NCBI RefSeq assembly: GCF_047495875.1
Contig: NC_092465.1
Span: 9,783,160-9,847,159 of the forward strand
DNA from: Pithys albifrons albifrons
Taxonomy: Eukaryota; Chordata; Aves; Passeriformes; Thamnophilidae
Direction of reading: 5' to 3'
Length of the DNA stretch: 64,000 nt
The position numbers were made by a program, and so were the translations under genes. Positions 12,413 through 27,200 of the stretch are shown in pieces (the first letter of the stretch is position 1; every line of letters begins with the position of its first letter). The notes under the pieces are model-generated. The model was given only the letters and a program-made list of their open reading frames with translations. It was not told where the DNA came from and did no database searches.

Positions 12413-14363
12413 AAACTGTTATTTGATACACTTTGAATGTAAAATGTTCAATATTATTAGCTCATATATGACGTATCAGAAATTCAACCTGACAGTGAAA
12501 TAAGGAGTTCCTGAATTCTCTATCCCATCCTCATGTATTTGATACTTTAAAATTGTGCAATATATAAATACTGTTCCACTTGAAATTGAAGATCATAAAT
12601 TCCCTGCTTTGTGTAAAGGATTTGGCCACATGATTCCCATTTCAGTGGAAGGAATGTTGGTGTTGCCCTGTGAGCTCCGAACCATTGGCTGTGACTGGAG
12701 TTTGAGCAGGAGAAGCTGAGCTACCTTTGCTGCTGTCCAGCGATGCTGCAGCCACTGTTTGGTACCTGAACTACCTTTGCCAGCTGTGAGACAGATTTTT
12801 ACAATATATTCGTAATTACAATACATTCATATATGTATATATTACTCTGGTAATATTCCTCTATAATGAGTTGAAATTATTTCATAATCTCTTTTTTCCT
12901 TCCTCTAAGCAATATGTCAGCGAATACGTAGCTTAATAAAACCCCACTTGCCCTCCTCTCAGCTATTTTGAAAAATCAGATAAAGCTCAGCAAAAGTAGG
13001 TTACTCTTCCTTATTGTTCGCCTTCTCTCAAAATTGGAGTCTTTCAAAAGGGTATTAAAGCTTATAAAATGTGCCACTGTTCATTTTGTAGATGGTTTTA
13101 ACTCTGAAAAACATCAGGTATGTAAAGCTACCTAAGTACAACTCTAAGGTTTAAAAACTTTTACGTTTCTAAAATTTATGCCATTGGTAGCACGGTACAA
13201 AAACGCCCTTGTATATGACCCAGACTGTGTTTAAAATTCAGATGCAGATGGAGATCCCTCTTGTGGAGTGCAAGGTGTGCTGCTTAAGCAGGATCAGGAC
13301 ATTACTCTGCAGTCTGGAAAGGCGTGGGGAGCTGCACCGGTGTCAGACCAGTGAAGCTTCCCAGTGGAATCAAAATGCAGCCCAGCTTTAAATGCCATTT
13401 ACAGGATTTCTGTGCGTCTATAGCGGTCGTTTTCATAGATGTATAAAAAGTCAAGTGTCACAGAGGGTTTTTCACTGTTACTTGTTACGCCCTCAAAATA
13501 ACAGCAGTGCACAAGCTGCAAGCTGAGCTGTGCATCCACCTCCCTGCCAACCTCCCCTTCTCCCCTCTCAGCTGGGAGCAATTCCTGATGAGGACTTGCT
13601 GAGAAAATCTGATGTGAACAGAAATGTGTTTGGTTATTCCAATTTTTTCTATATCTTAAAGGAATGCATAAGTTTAATGAAGGTCAGACTACTACTGATG
13701 ATTCCTAGGGTCTCAAATTTTAAACACCCCTATCCAAACACCCTTCTTTTTCATTCCTCCCCCACTTTAAACTGTTTTATCTACACATCTGCTGAACACT
13801 CGTGTGTCTGAGCACAGTAACAATACCAATTTTTCCAAAGAGGGGAATGAAATCAAGCAAGGTCTAAATGTCACAAAATACAAAATGTTACTTGTGTTCG
13901 AGGGGAATTATGGAGAGCCAACATTTGCCCATGTGCTTGTCTTATTGCTGTTGGACCTGTTTTTTACTATAATTTGTTTGAATGAGTTCTTCAATTTTTC
14001 TGCATTTTGTGCTGTTCTGTAAGTAACATTAGTAGGCAAAATGTTGGGGGGTCATGTGAGCTATATTGAGTTCTTGTTACAGAAATTAGAAGGGGAACTG
14101 TTTTCAGTCAACAAAGTAATTCCAGAGAAATGCCCATGTTACTAATGCCAGTCAAATACTGTTAAATTTTACATTCGTCTCCTATTCCTTGGGTATAATG
14201 TTGAAATTAAAGGCAGGTTTTTTTACCCCCAGAACAAGGATAATGAAATACATTCTTTGCTGCTTTACAGCGAGTGTTGTCACACAACCTGTTCCCTAAT
14301 TGCCGTGGAGTGGACAGAAGTCCTGGGAAGGCGAGAATGCAGCCAGGTGAGGAGAGGGGATCT
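12413..14363 (-). other. Probable 3' UTR of the GPD1-family gene
   Basis: Non-coding sequence between the GPD1-family stop codon and the first canonical minus-strand AATAAA. The short reading frames here (for example around 13530-14022) have no similarity I recognise. The boundary is inferred from the polyadenylation hexamer only. Confidence 0.4.
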
Positions 14364-17300
14364 CTACATGTGCTCTGGGTGGTTCTGCAGGCACATGATG
14401 AAATCCTGGATCGATCGACCCTCATAGCAGATCTTGTAGACAGTTGTAAATAATGGAAACCTAAAAGAAACATGTAGCAATGAAAATAATTATTAAAGTT
14501 CATATATGTATTTTCATGCCATTTAAAAGGAAAAAAATTGTTACATGGAAAGTGGAAACATTTTATCTCTAGTTGCAATATAATTTTAACTTGGAATTGC
14601 CTTTACTGGAAGACTACATAGGACAATGACGAGGAGCTAGGAGGAAATCTTGGGAGCCATAGCAGAGAAAAGCTGTCTTGGAGACAAAATTCCTATCTAG
14701 TATTTCTTATTTAAAAACAATCTTGAATTGCATATCCTCTTTTTCCTGCTGTGTGCAAAATGGATATATTATTTGCAATCATTACCAGTATCTAAAGGAC
14801 TAAAAAGAATGAAAATATGTTAATGATTTTTTTGCCTGGCTTAGAAGATTCTTTTCCTTTTAAAAGATGTCTTGGTCATTATGTGGTAAAAAGTGAGTCC
14901 ACTGAATGACTTGGAGCTGATCATGTAACTAAGTGCAATTATAGGATAATTATGGGATCAAGTTGAGATTTAAAGTTCACATTCTGTTAAAATGAGCTTC
15001 CCTTTTCTCTCTCATTTTTGAAAGATAAAACTACTTGAATGTTCTGTGTCTGTTACTATTGTAATAGGTTGGGGTTTTTTTAAGTATTCATTTAGCTGTG
15101 TTTGACCCCTCAGGACTGCTAATGCATGGGAGGGAATACGATGGAGAGAAGTTTAGCTTTTCTGTTGTGTAAGCTGAGACAAAGGTTTCAAGTTACAAAT
15201 AATATTACATCATCCCAAACAATTAGAGCACTTTTTGTCTCAGCAATATTTGTGGTACTAAAGCACTGCAGACATATTACCTTTTAAGGCATGTAAAAAA
15301 ATCTGATTAGGAGTATGCTCCCAAATTTTGTACTGAGATAATCAAGGTTTGCACTGAGAGCAGGACTGCTGCAAGCTGCAGTGGTGACACTGAGAACAAG
15401 AAACCCTTTGATCATAGATGGAACCCACAGATCATATCTGCAGGCTGACTGTGTATGGCTTTCAGTCTTGCTTAGGGGGTGAGGATGTCTGGGAGGATCC
15501 TCTGCATTATTATTTCTTTTGTTTCCTATGTTCACTTAAGAGATGGACTCGATGATCCTTGTAGGTCCCTTCCAACTTGGAATATTCTGTGATTGTTTTC
15601 CCTGCCATTCTAGTTTATGATCTCACATTTCTCTTGTCTTCTGTTACACACTACAATATCCCCTGAACCCACTCTATGTCTGTGACTTGTTTCTTCTAAT
15701 GCTGCTCATTCTTCATCCTATTCAACCGACCATGGCAATGAGTTGGCCAAGGCTCTAATGGTGGCCCAAGATGCAGAAGTAGCTGTTGCAGAAATGAACA
15801 AGATAGGTAAACACAAGTATTTCTAAGAAGGCCACAAATCACTTGTAATTTGCTGTTGATTCAGTTGTTTTTTTAAATCAAAGCACTTACTTATCAAGCA
15901 TATTTTTCTGTTTCAGAATCTTGTAGACTTCAGCTGAGGTCTGAGGACCTTGCAGCTTTTGTCCATTCAGCATCTCATTTTCCAGTTCCTCAATGGACTA
16001 GAAGAGAGAAGACTGATTACTTGGATCAGAGGGGATACTGCTGTGATACCAGCAGCTATCAAGAAAGTAAACAGCTAATGATGCCTTTGTAAAATACAGA
16101 AGGATTTCTTCATGTGTTAGTGTAAAATATTTCAAAATCTTCCTTACTTTGCCTGTGCGAGCAAAAGCTTCTGCTACTTTTCTGTTGCGTCCCCCATAGC
16201 AGGTAGTGATCAGATCAGCGACCCCACAGCTTTCCAAAAAAGTGGCTATTGACACTGGTCCCTTGCAGAACATCTTGGCAAAGGCCACCATTTCCATAAG
16301 GCCCAAGCGTATAACTGCTGCCTTGGTATTATCGCCGAAGCTCAGTCCATCGCAGAATCCAGCTCCCACTGCCACAATATTCTACAAAAATAAGAAGGAA
16401 GGAAAGAGGCAAGGTTTGCACTAAGCTCTAAGAAAACCCCACAACTGTCTTCATCAGAACAAGGTTCAATTGTAAGAGGTCACGAGTGTATCTTATGAAG
16501 AAAGGAGTCAGATAGCATTCAACCAAAGTCACTGGACTTCCAAAAGATTTTAATAAAGTATCTGCTGTTATTCCCATGGGCAAAAATGAAAGCACCTTGT
16601 TTTATACACTGATATTGCAATCACATAGCAGTATGCAAGTAATGTTTTGGTTTTCTGCTAGTTCCAAGTTAGGACTCACTGACCTTTCTATTTAACTATT
16701 TAAAATATCTCACACAGAGTCGTGCCTTTCTAGATTTTCTCTGTTCATCTCTGATTTGAGCAGGCATGAGTTCAATGTAGATGCTACAGTAGATCAAATT
16801 TTGGGCTTGCCTACAAAAATCATCAGTAGAATTGCCCTTTTCTACAGCTCTTAATGTATTTTTCAGGATCCTAAACACTTTTACAACCCCTCTCTATTGT
16901 TCTGCACCTCTCCCTTCCCACCTTCCAATTCCAAGTTCCTAAATAAGTCTCTAAATAAGTGTACTTCAAGGACCAATTATTTCCTGAGCCATAATCCCCA
17001 CTCCTCCATGGAAGGGTGAATTATTGAAGTACAAATGATTGAATGTATAAAAAAGTAGAAAGGATCACAGTTTGAAGTCCCTGTCAGCACATGCAGAAGC
17101 AAACTCCAAGTCTCACTGAACTGCCCCCTCATCGGAAACTTTGTGATTTTGGTATCATTTCTGATCTGATCTAACCTGGGATTTTGATGGGCATTGCTGA
17201 GTGCCCCAGAGATGTGCTGCCAAGACGGAGCCTTGCTTCTGATGCAAATTTTCTAGCAGGTTAGTATTTGAACCATGGAAACGAGTATTAGTGGTGCTGC

Positions 17301-20300
17301 CATATTGAGTCTTTGTTCCACGTGCTCACAACATGCAGACAAGAAAACACAATGGACTAAATTCTGCCCTCAGAAGCAGAGGTGTCTCTGGTAAAATAAA
17401 GATAAAAATGCAACTATTTTTAAATGCTTTGCCAGCAGTTATATTTTCAAGTAAATTTTCCCTGTTTTACAGGTTGAAAAACTGGCATGTGAACTGTGCA
17501 TCTTGTCTGCACTCAATCACATGGTGAGAGGACTCAAATTGGACCACATGGCTTACAGAAGACTCAGGTGAGACTAGAACATTCTGAATTGAAATCACTC
17601 ACTTTTAAGGCTCCACAAAGCTCCACGGTATCGGAGTCAGGCACCACGGTAATCCTGAAATTGGGGGTCTGCATTAGTTCTTTAAAGATTTCCCCTTGTG
17701 TTTCGTTTTTGCACCCTGTGTGGAGGAAGGATGAAAGAGCATTTTTGCAATGTTTCAGAGTGTACACAATCTTAACCTGAAATAATGTTCCAGGGACCAC
17801 TTCAGGTTTTGTGATCCCAGTTTAACTGGGTGTTGCTAAAGCAGAGGTTTGTATGACAGCAGTTCCTGCTGCTGGAAGCCAGTGTTAAATGTAGGCAAGC
17901 CCCAGAGCACTGACCAACATCCCTTAATAAGAGTTTAAAGAGCTTAAAAGTAGATGGTCCCTAATGGAGCATTCTGCCTGAGAAAGCTTATATAACCACA
18001 GACCTTGCAAAAGATACTATTTACAAACTGCTTTCTGTGCTTTCTGGTATAATTTCTGCACTGAAAATGTAAACTTGTGTCACTGTTAAGTACTATTATG
18101 GGGCACAAATGATTAATGCCCAATTAATTTCCAATTACAGGAGCATTCACAGATAATGAAGTTGAACGTGTGCACTACTGGAAGCTTTTTCCTACCAGTT
18201 CCACAGAGGTCATGTATCATGTCATTACAGTGCTCTCCCGAGCATTTAGTGGTAGAGGGGCTGAGGTTTGCCTTGATCCAGAGAGCCCATGGCCAGCTTG
18301 GCAAAGACCCTTGAATGGAGTTTCACTTAAGTTTTATCCAAGGTAGCTTGGTTTTCTTCAGGGACAGCTCAGCAATGGGGTACCACACTTAAGTAGCTGG
18401 GGAGTTTCTTCCCCATCTCATGAGAAACTTTAGGTTTGCTTCTTGTTCTTCACAACACCATTTCTCTTTGTGGTGGCTGTTTCTGGGCAGCGTGGCTTTC
18501 CACGAGGACAAAAGCAAGGGGCAAAGCTCTTTGCACAGTGATCATCACAACATGGCTTCAAAAAAGGCCAGCAGAAGTTAAATTCTCCCAGGAACATTAA
18601 TATAGCTCAGCTCTCCTAATCCTGTTTAGTCCTATTTGGGCCTAGTTGCTCTGCCAGTAACAAATACCCAGCTTGTACAGTTTTCACTGTTATTTTAACA
18701 CTTGCAAGGAACACTATTGCAACCCAATTTATTTTTCTTTTGCCTCCCTAGCTATGGAAGGATGTAACTTTAATTTTGAATGACTTTAAAAATCAATGGA
18801 TTTTAAAAACTAGTGGATGAACTTTCCAAATCAGGTCAGACCCAGTTCTGGGAGGATCTGAGACTGTGTCTTGGCAAGCAGTCTGAATGGGAGGAAGGAA
18901 CAGAATGTTACTGGGATTCTTTTCCAAACAAAGAAATTTGAAGATGGAGACATGCACCTCTGGGAGTGTGAGCACATAGGAGCTTCTGATTACACTTCCC
19001 TATCTAGACTGTATAGTGTATCAGCAGCCCAGGGACTCCACGTTGAGCTTTACAGACACAAAAGGTGCCTCTTGCCAACTCCTACAGAAACAGGATTAAG
19101 CTGCGTTTTTTTTAATGGATTAACTTAGCTCTCAGCACTGAAAAACCCAATGTCAGTTTGAATCTGATCCTTTCAGCCCCAAACTCTCTTGAAATAATCC
19201 TGCCTTCAGGAGGCACTGCTCCACTTGGGTACCACCTAGGACCTGTTTCCACCAGAGGTTATCCTGTTGCCCAGCCACAAGTGACATTAAACCCCAGCTA
19301 ACAGCTCTGATTGACTCTTTGCAATAGTTACCAATGGTGGTTTCACAGAACTTCTCATCAGCCACTTCTTTGGCTATGTTGGCCCCCATAAGCACACTGA
19401 TTTCTATTTTCAGGTGCTCTCGAATGAGGTCAGAGATGAGCTTCAGGCCATCAGGACCCTCATCGATTCCCTAAATAAAAGACAATAGTCAAAGTCTAGG
19501 TATTAGAATATGAAAATGACAGCAGCAGAGCACTGGTAAAGTAAGAGGTGTTCTATTGCCTGCAGCTCTCTGGTTTTAAGTGGAAAAAATGGAGTCTTGT
19601 ATTCATTAGTGTTAGCCATGAATACAAATGCTCTGGGTTTGTACTTTCATAACTGCAAAATCAAGGCAAGTTCAGGGAGGAGTGACAGTCTGGGTAACCC
19701 TGAAAGAGACCTCACATCCAGTACTGCCATCCCAAGGCTTGCTTCCTTTGATTTCTGTACTTTTCCTTTCTGTTTAATTCCTGTAGTACAGAACCAGATC
19801 TTTAAATAAGCCCCTATAAGCAGTGGCTTTTTAAGTGTTAATCTGATTGTTTCTTTGGTGTTAAGGAGTATACTGAACTTTTTTTTTTTTACTGAACTGG
19901 GGTTTTTTTAAGCTAAAGAAAGTAGTACATTTGCAGGAGTTTCCTTCCTCTCCCATCTTCCTCTCCTCTTCTTACTGCTGCTTGTAATACAATTTCTATA
20001 GGGGGAAATATCAAAGGGCTGGTGTTGCAGTCTACAAACTTGAATTAACATTTCTTTCATTACAACTTTAAGTGGGTTATTTCCTGTAATGCAGTCAAAA
20101 GAAGAAGTACTAAGACTATATTCCTGTGCTGTGCTTCTCATTTTTTGTTTGATGTTCTCTTTAAAATATCAGTTCCTTTTTAAGGTTACAATAATTTGAT
20201 ACCTCTCACCTTAAAAAGAGATTCCTTAGTTCATGCCAGACTGAAATTGCTCCAGTTTTGCAAAATCATTAGTGGGCTGTTTAAGGGCTCCTAAGACCAG

Positions 20301-23300
20301 CTTTACCATGTACTTGAAAGAGGCCCTTCAACTCAGCACTCTCAGTTAAGAGTTAATTGAGGCTGTAGTTGGATGGGCATTTTTTCTGGCAGCAGCACCA
20401 ACTTTATGTAGCCCTCCCTCTGCCCCTTTTTACCTCCTTGCTGGTTCAAGTGGAAACTGATCTAGGCCAAAGATGACTGGCAAAGACAGACACTCTTAGC
20501 CAGGATGGGTTGCCCCATCCTTCTGTCTCCACAGCCACAAGAGCGACAGAAGGGCTGTCACACCAAGATAACTTTTAACTCTTGCAGAAAGAAATGGTTC
20601 TGTTTATTCAAAGGATGCAGTTGTAGGGTGGAGCTCCTACCCTTAAGCTGAAGCTGTTTATTTACTCTGTACAGATTGGGTATTGTGGAGATGACAACTT
20701 ACCTTGATCAGGGAAATCCCAAATGTCCCGGGTTTTAACTTTCCTGCAATCTGGTCGCAGATTCGCCCAATAAATTGATGTGGCAGAACAAACACTAAAA
20801 TATCTGCCCCATTTGCTGCTTCAGCCACATCTGGTACAGCCACCTGGGACAAGAGTGACAACCAAAATGAGCCTCAGGTAGGAATCCTCAGTCTTTGCAA
20901 GATACCAACATGCCAAAGCCCTGGCAGATGAAGTGCAAATGTCCTTAATTTTAACCACATGGCCCCGTGGCATAGCTGCCAGCATTCCATGTGAGCAGCT
21001 ACAGATCTCTTCTGAAATACCCAAAGCAGACAAACAATCTTAGATTTGTATTTTTTATAATTTTTAAAAATAATTTATCCCAGCTCTGTGTGAATAATCT
21101 GGGGAAGATGATATATTTTCTAAACTTGCAGTGTCCTGGGAAGCCTCTTTGCTAGTTCAGCTCCTTGAGGTGGTTCCTGAAGATGCTGAACAACCCCATG
21201 TGGTTCTTCTGGAACGAGTGGTAGCACAGGGGAGCACCAGAGCAAACCATGGTGGTAAGACAGAGCCTCTTCTCACAGTCTTTAGTTTCCATACATCAAC
21301 AGCTATTCAAGAACAGCTATATAATAATAATATAATCATTTATACTATTAAAACTAATATAAATAATAAACTATATCTAATAAACTAAAATGCAGAGATT
21401 ATCATCTTTGGAGGGTTATGTGACTTTTAAAAAATATATATAGTAATTTTACCAATAGTTATAAAAAACCCCTATACAGTGGGCTTAGTGATTTGTTAGC
21501 TTTATGTTCCTCCAAATACTGGTGTTACTCCCATCAATTCAAGTCAGGCTACAGAGGCAACAGCAAGTGAACTTGAGCCTGCCAGAACAAGCAGTTGGAG
21601 AAAACATCATTCCTGGATGCAGCCTTGGAGCACACAGCCTTAAGCAAGTGGGATTCCCAGCAGGAGAATCGTAAGTGCTGCCAGCCATGCTGCTTCTCTG
21701 GGAACACAGCAGAGCGGGAACGGGGCAGAGGCTGGCAGGGTTGTATAGGCAGGGCTCCTGTCTCTCCAAAATGCTCCAAAGCAATGCAAGGAAAAAGTGA
21801 GCTTTTTGGTTTGGGTTATTTTTTTTCTCAGTCAGAGATGGTGTGAGACTCCCTCCAGGATCTACTGCAACCAGCTAATTTCTGCCTCAGACTTTGCTCT
21901 AAGCAGGGTGAGGCTGACCTCAGTTGATGACAAGCCTGTTGATCTGCTAGAGGGTTGTAAAAACAACAGTGACAAGTCAGTTGTAACCCAAGAGAACTGT
22001 GAGCCAAGTTCAAACACCAGAAGTGCAAATATGCAATCGCAGCACTAAATGGAGGACTAAATATAACCACTCCCGAGCAAGGAGACCCACCATGTGCAGT
22101 ATCTTAACTTCCCTTTACAACTGCAACTGTTCCAAAAACCCGGCACTACTTTCTTTAACTCACAAAACAGTTTGTTGTTCAAGATTTTGGAAGATGCCAA
22201 AACCCTCACTTTGCTTGCTTCAATAGCAGTAAATTATCTAAGCTGATTAATTTAAGTAGAGGTGCATAACTTGGTATATTAAATGTCCATGAAAATTAAA
22301 TACCTTCTATTTTGTTGGAATTTAGAGCATTATTAATTATAGGTATCTTAAAATCACTCATGAGCCCATAGCTCATTACTGACCTCCTTGTAAGCCACAG
22401 CCATAAGCTGTGCTGTTGATTTCCTTTTTGTAAGAAAGGAGAGCAGCAGCTTTCCCTTTTTTTCCAGATGATGCTGTGGTTGTGAAGTATTTCAGCTCTG
22501 TGTAGACAGATCTCTGCCTGCCATTTCTAGAGTTGTGCTGATGTCTGCCAGAGTGGTGCGTCACCACACAGACACAGTTGGGTGTTTGAAGTTGTGTGTG
22601 ACACACAAGACAAGCAGAAACCACAGAAAATAATTATATTCCAGGGAGTTATATTGGAATGAGTTAGGTGACAAACCAGAATGAAGCAGTGAAATGGTTC
22701 CTACCTTTAATTTTTTCAGATGATGCCTCCCTTATTACAAAAAAAGTAAAATCAATTGATTTTTCTTTTTTTTTTTTCCAACTTACCACATTGTGGGGTA
22801 TCTTGTATCCAGGCAGATATTTAACATTTTCATGTTCCTGGTTGATTATTTCTGTGAGTTTTCTTCCATTGACGATCTCTTCAAACACCCACATCTTGAC
22901 AGTAGGATCAAATCTGTTGGACTTCTGGACATTTTTGCCAATGATTCTTGCTATGGCTGATCCCCTTTAAAAAGAAAAAAAATTAACTAAAAGACAGAAA
23001 GTAGTTTTATTGTGAATTTGAAACACAAAGTCCTTTAAACATCATAGCCCATAAAAAGCCTATGCTATAAAGCTGTTCAGATGCTTGCAACATTTTCCAG
23101 AAAGCTTTATCTACTACTCTCCATCAAAAGCCTCTCACATTTAAAAACACAGAAAGCAGAACCAGGGAAAATGTAACTGTAATAAGGGATTTGAAGTCAT
23201 ATCAAACATTATAGAGCAGGGGTGTGATGTACCATCAACAGTACTAAAAACACAGTGTCTGGGATTAAAATGTCTCCTTCTCCTCGTTCTTTTTTTCCTG

Positions 23301-24171
23301 AAGACCAACAAATGTAAAATAGTCCAGGTGGTAAAGCAGTGCTGAGTGATCTTGCTGTGGTCTGTGCATTTCATCTAAAACAGATGCATCCCACTTTCCT
23401 ATCCATAACCAAGCAGTTGCCATAAGGATTTTACGTAAGCACTAAATCCTCAGAAAAAACACAAACAACCTTTCAACCTGATGGTTTCTCTTTATTTATT
23501 GTTCTAATTATCACTGTAACAGGATCTGTAATACTTGCAGCCTGAGGATATTTCAGCCATCCTGTTTACTCTTCTTGAGTCATGCTGAGCATTTTTTAAT
23601 CTCAGGTCAGACAATAATTTATTTCCCCATCACCCCTGCAGCCTTGCAAACACTCATTTTCTTGGCAAGAGAGAATTAAAGACCCTGCAAAAAATATTGC
23701 AACTATTGCTTAATGCTTTTTAAATTATATGTGGAAGAGGGGTGATTATTTTTACTCCTCTATTCTTTCTCTATTTTAAAGGTACTTTAATATTTCAAGT
23801 TTTGGTCATTTTACTAACACAACTGAAAGAGAAGCTCCAGTTTGCAACACTCTTGTCCTCTAACCCACTTGTAACACACGCGGGAGGAGAAACATGAACA
23901 GGATTTAGCTGTGCTATATTTTCTGGAACTTATAAAAGTTCCTACGAATATCCAAGATGAAGTCCAGGTAAGTCTGTGCTGTCAGTGATTCCAGGGGAAA
24001 CCCCATTGTAACTGGCTCTCCTTGGCTTACCCATATTTTTGATAGAACAGGTTTACACAATGTTGAATTTCTCAATAAGTAGTAAAAAAATAAAGGATTA
24101 ATCTTTAATGATCAAGAAATCTCACTGAGATCAATGTTGACTATATGGTATATCCTGAGCTATGGTAATAC

Positions 24172-24229
<58 letters not shown>

Positions 24230-27200
24230 GTTGGGTTTTCTCATTGTTTTGGGGTTTGGTTTTGTAAGGGATGATTTGGTTTCATTCTTTACAATATTTG
24301 GGGAAATGTTTTAGCAGCGAAACTTTACTGCAAGAGTTCTGCTGTTTTGAAAGAAAGGGATGGAGTTTTATCATACATTCATATCATTTATACACATACA
24401 GTCTTTTTTTATATAAAATTACTTTTATTCTGGTTCTCTTGCCCTGCTATCAACAGAGCACAATCAAAGCTTGAGTTGAGGATGAATTGTGGCTCTGTAC
24501 AAGAAATGTGTATTAATAGGAAAAAGGTTTGGTTTTTTATAAACTTAAGATCTAAACTCATAGTCCAGGTTGTCCAGAACAACCTGAATGATGAACTTAG
24601 ACCTCAACATAGCCATAAAAGTAACTTGCCTAGCTTTGTACCAAGAACATATGATTTTTCTGTTTAAAGATGCAGACTCCAGCTCTCTGAAATCCTGAAT
24701 GGAAATCACAACTCTTAGTAGATAAATCTGATCTTCTAGCACAGCTGCCATTACCACTGTACTTGGATGTTGCCACCCCACTATTTACCTATTGATGAGC
24801 AATCAGTGAAAGTATCTTTGGCATAAAAGTAGCTCCATACATGACAGTTATTTTCCTTTGGTTTCTCTTTAGATGAATGAAGATTTTGGGGGAAGAAAGG
24901 TTTTAATGTTTAAAAGGCATTGAGTCATCATCAGGGAAAATACCTCACCTCCAAACTATCAAACATTTCAAAACCTGATGCTCTCTTTTACTGAGTCCAT
25001 TTAGAATTCAGTCACCACTGATCAGCCTTGGGAAGAAGAATTGCTTTGTCTGTGAAGGTTGTGTTCTGTACAACTACACAGGCCTGACAAAAGAGGGCTG
25101 CTTCTGCAAACAAAACCAGGGACACTCACGTATAAGAGACTGCCATGGCTGGCTTTATTTTCTCCAAAACTCAATTCAATGACGATTAATAGAAGGCAGA
25201 AAATTCCACTTAGGTAATTTGAAAAAGTGAAAACTGCCAATCAGATCCGCCCCCCCCCCAGTTATGTTAATTCATATTGGAAGTGATTTACATTTTGCTA
25301 AGAAAAAGAAAAGCTTTTATCTGGAGATTTCCTATCAGTATAATGAGAAAGCTTTGATATAGAAAAACTCAAGTAAGACCTATTATTTAAGTCTATTGTT
25401 TATGTCTGTGAATATGGAGGTTTTTGTACCATGTATCGGATCTGGTAAAAAATAGGGCTTAACAGAGGCCTGGGAGCAGCTGGTCCCTTCTCTCTGCACA
25501 GGGCTGGCAAATAGACTTAAGCCATTCCTAGTAGTTTTTCCAAGGAGGTTTTAAAGTTCTCAGTGGATGCAGGTCTCTTCCCCAACTAGCCTATCCCAGG
25601 ACTTTGCTATCCTTAACAATAGAAAGATCTTCCTCACGTTTAGCCTAAGTCTTTCTTACTGCAATTTAAGCCCATATCTGTTTTAGAAGGGTGCAGTGTT
25701 GTTGTTTTCCTTCAGGTGCTTGAAGATGTCTTCTTCCAGTCTCTTCCTTAGCCAATCACATGAAATTTCTTAAGTTATAATATTGCTCAGATTTGAAGGT
25801 ACTATGAGAGGTGTCCAGCATGGGAACATCGCTGAGTTCAGATGGATTGCTCAGGGCTTTGTTCAGTCATTTTGGTAACTCTTCAAGGACCACCTCCTCT
25901 CTGGGCAACTTGCCCCAATGCATTATTGTTTTCATGGTGTTTTGGGTTTTTTTCTCTTTAGATATTGAGTCAGAACCTCTTCTGGTTCAATTTATGAGCA
26001 CTGGCTCTTGTTTTACTTCTTTGAACCCCTATAAAAAGCCCTGCTATCTGCCTTTGTTGAAGACAAGCACCCAGTTCAAGCTGGATCTTTGCTGAAGACT
26101 CTGCAGTCCAAATGAATCTAATCCTGGGAAAGCTTTTGGATTCTGAAGGGCCAGACAGTGAATTAAACCTCTGTTTTTAAAAGCAGATAACTGAACCATG
26201 ATCAATGTAACCACAACCCCCCTGCACCTGACTGGCAACTGCAAATGCAGAGCAGCATTTGCTTCACTCAACCGTATCACTCATGAGCCTCCTGGCAGTG
26301 TTGACTTAGCAAGTCCCCGTGACCTGCTGAACTTCTGCAGCTGACATGAGCTTTTGCAACATGCTGGGTCACGTGTCAACAATGATTATGAGCTGCAGGA
26401 AAGCCTCAAGAGCACAGATCTGAACTGCTACCCAAATATTCAGGAGGGACATGAGAAAAAAAATGTTTGCCAAAGGTAAACATTATATTTCTATGTCGTG
26501 CTAAAATAACCTGTTCTGCCACCGAAGCTATGAATACATGAGACTCAGAGCACATTGCTTATCTCCTCCCCGAGGATTTAACAGTCTATGTACATGGCAG
26601 GAAGCAAGAGATGGGCCCAGGCAGACATGAAGTATGAGTAAGTTGTTAGTACTGAATGAGCTGGGGTCTCCGTGTCTCTGTGGCATAGCTCTTTCCAAGG
26701 TTGTAGGTATATGTCGAAAACCAGAACTTTCTCAAGTACAGATCTGAACACAATTAAGTCACTTTAAAGAATGCCTTATGGGAAGGGAACAGCCAGGGAA
26801 AGGCAGAAGGTCCCTGTTTGTGGGTGCAGCAAAAGAATTATGAAAGTTGTGATTGTGGGCTGACCAAATGTTAAAACTGGCTCCCAAACATACAGTCATT
26901 GCTTTTGAAGGGCTTGGATGGGACAAGGAGCTGCCTGCACAGGCAGGTGAGGGAAAAAAAGGCGGTAGGGAGAGGAATGCCTCTCCTGAAATGATGTGGA
27001 AACAAAGGACAGGGGTAGAGAAAGCCAGATGTGTGACGATAGGTTTCAGAAGAAGACTTAGCTGTACAGTTCTGTATGAAAGGCTGTGTCTGAGATGCCA
27101 TGGCCAAAGAGCCTGTGATCCAGAAAAAGCATGCACTGGGGGCTCAGAAAGCAGTGGATTGCTTTTGCAAGGCAGGAAGGCAAAGAGCTGTGGTTTAACT

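Noticed and set aside
24173..24228. Interstitial telomere-like repeat
   Set aside because: The unit is TTAG, not TTAGGG; it is an ordinary tetranucleotide microsatellite.
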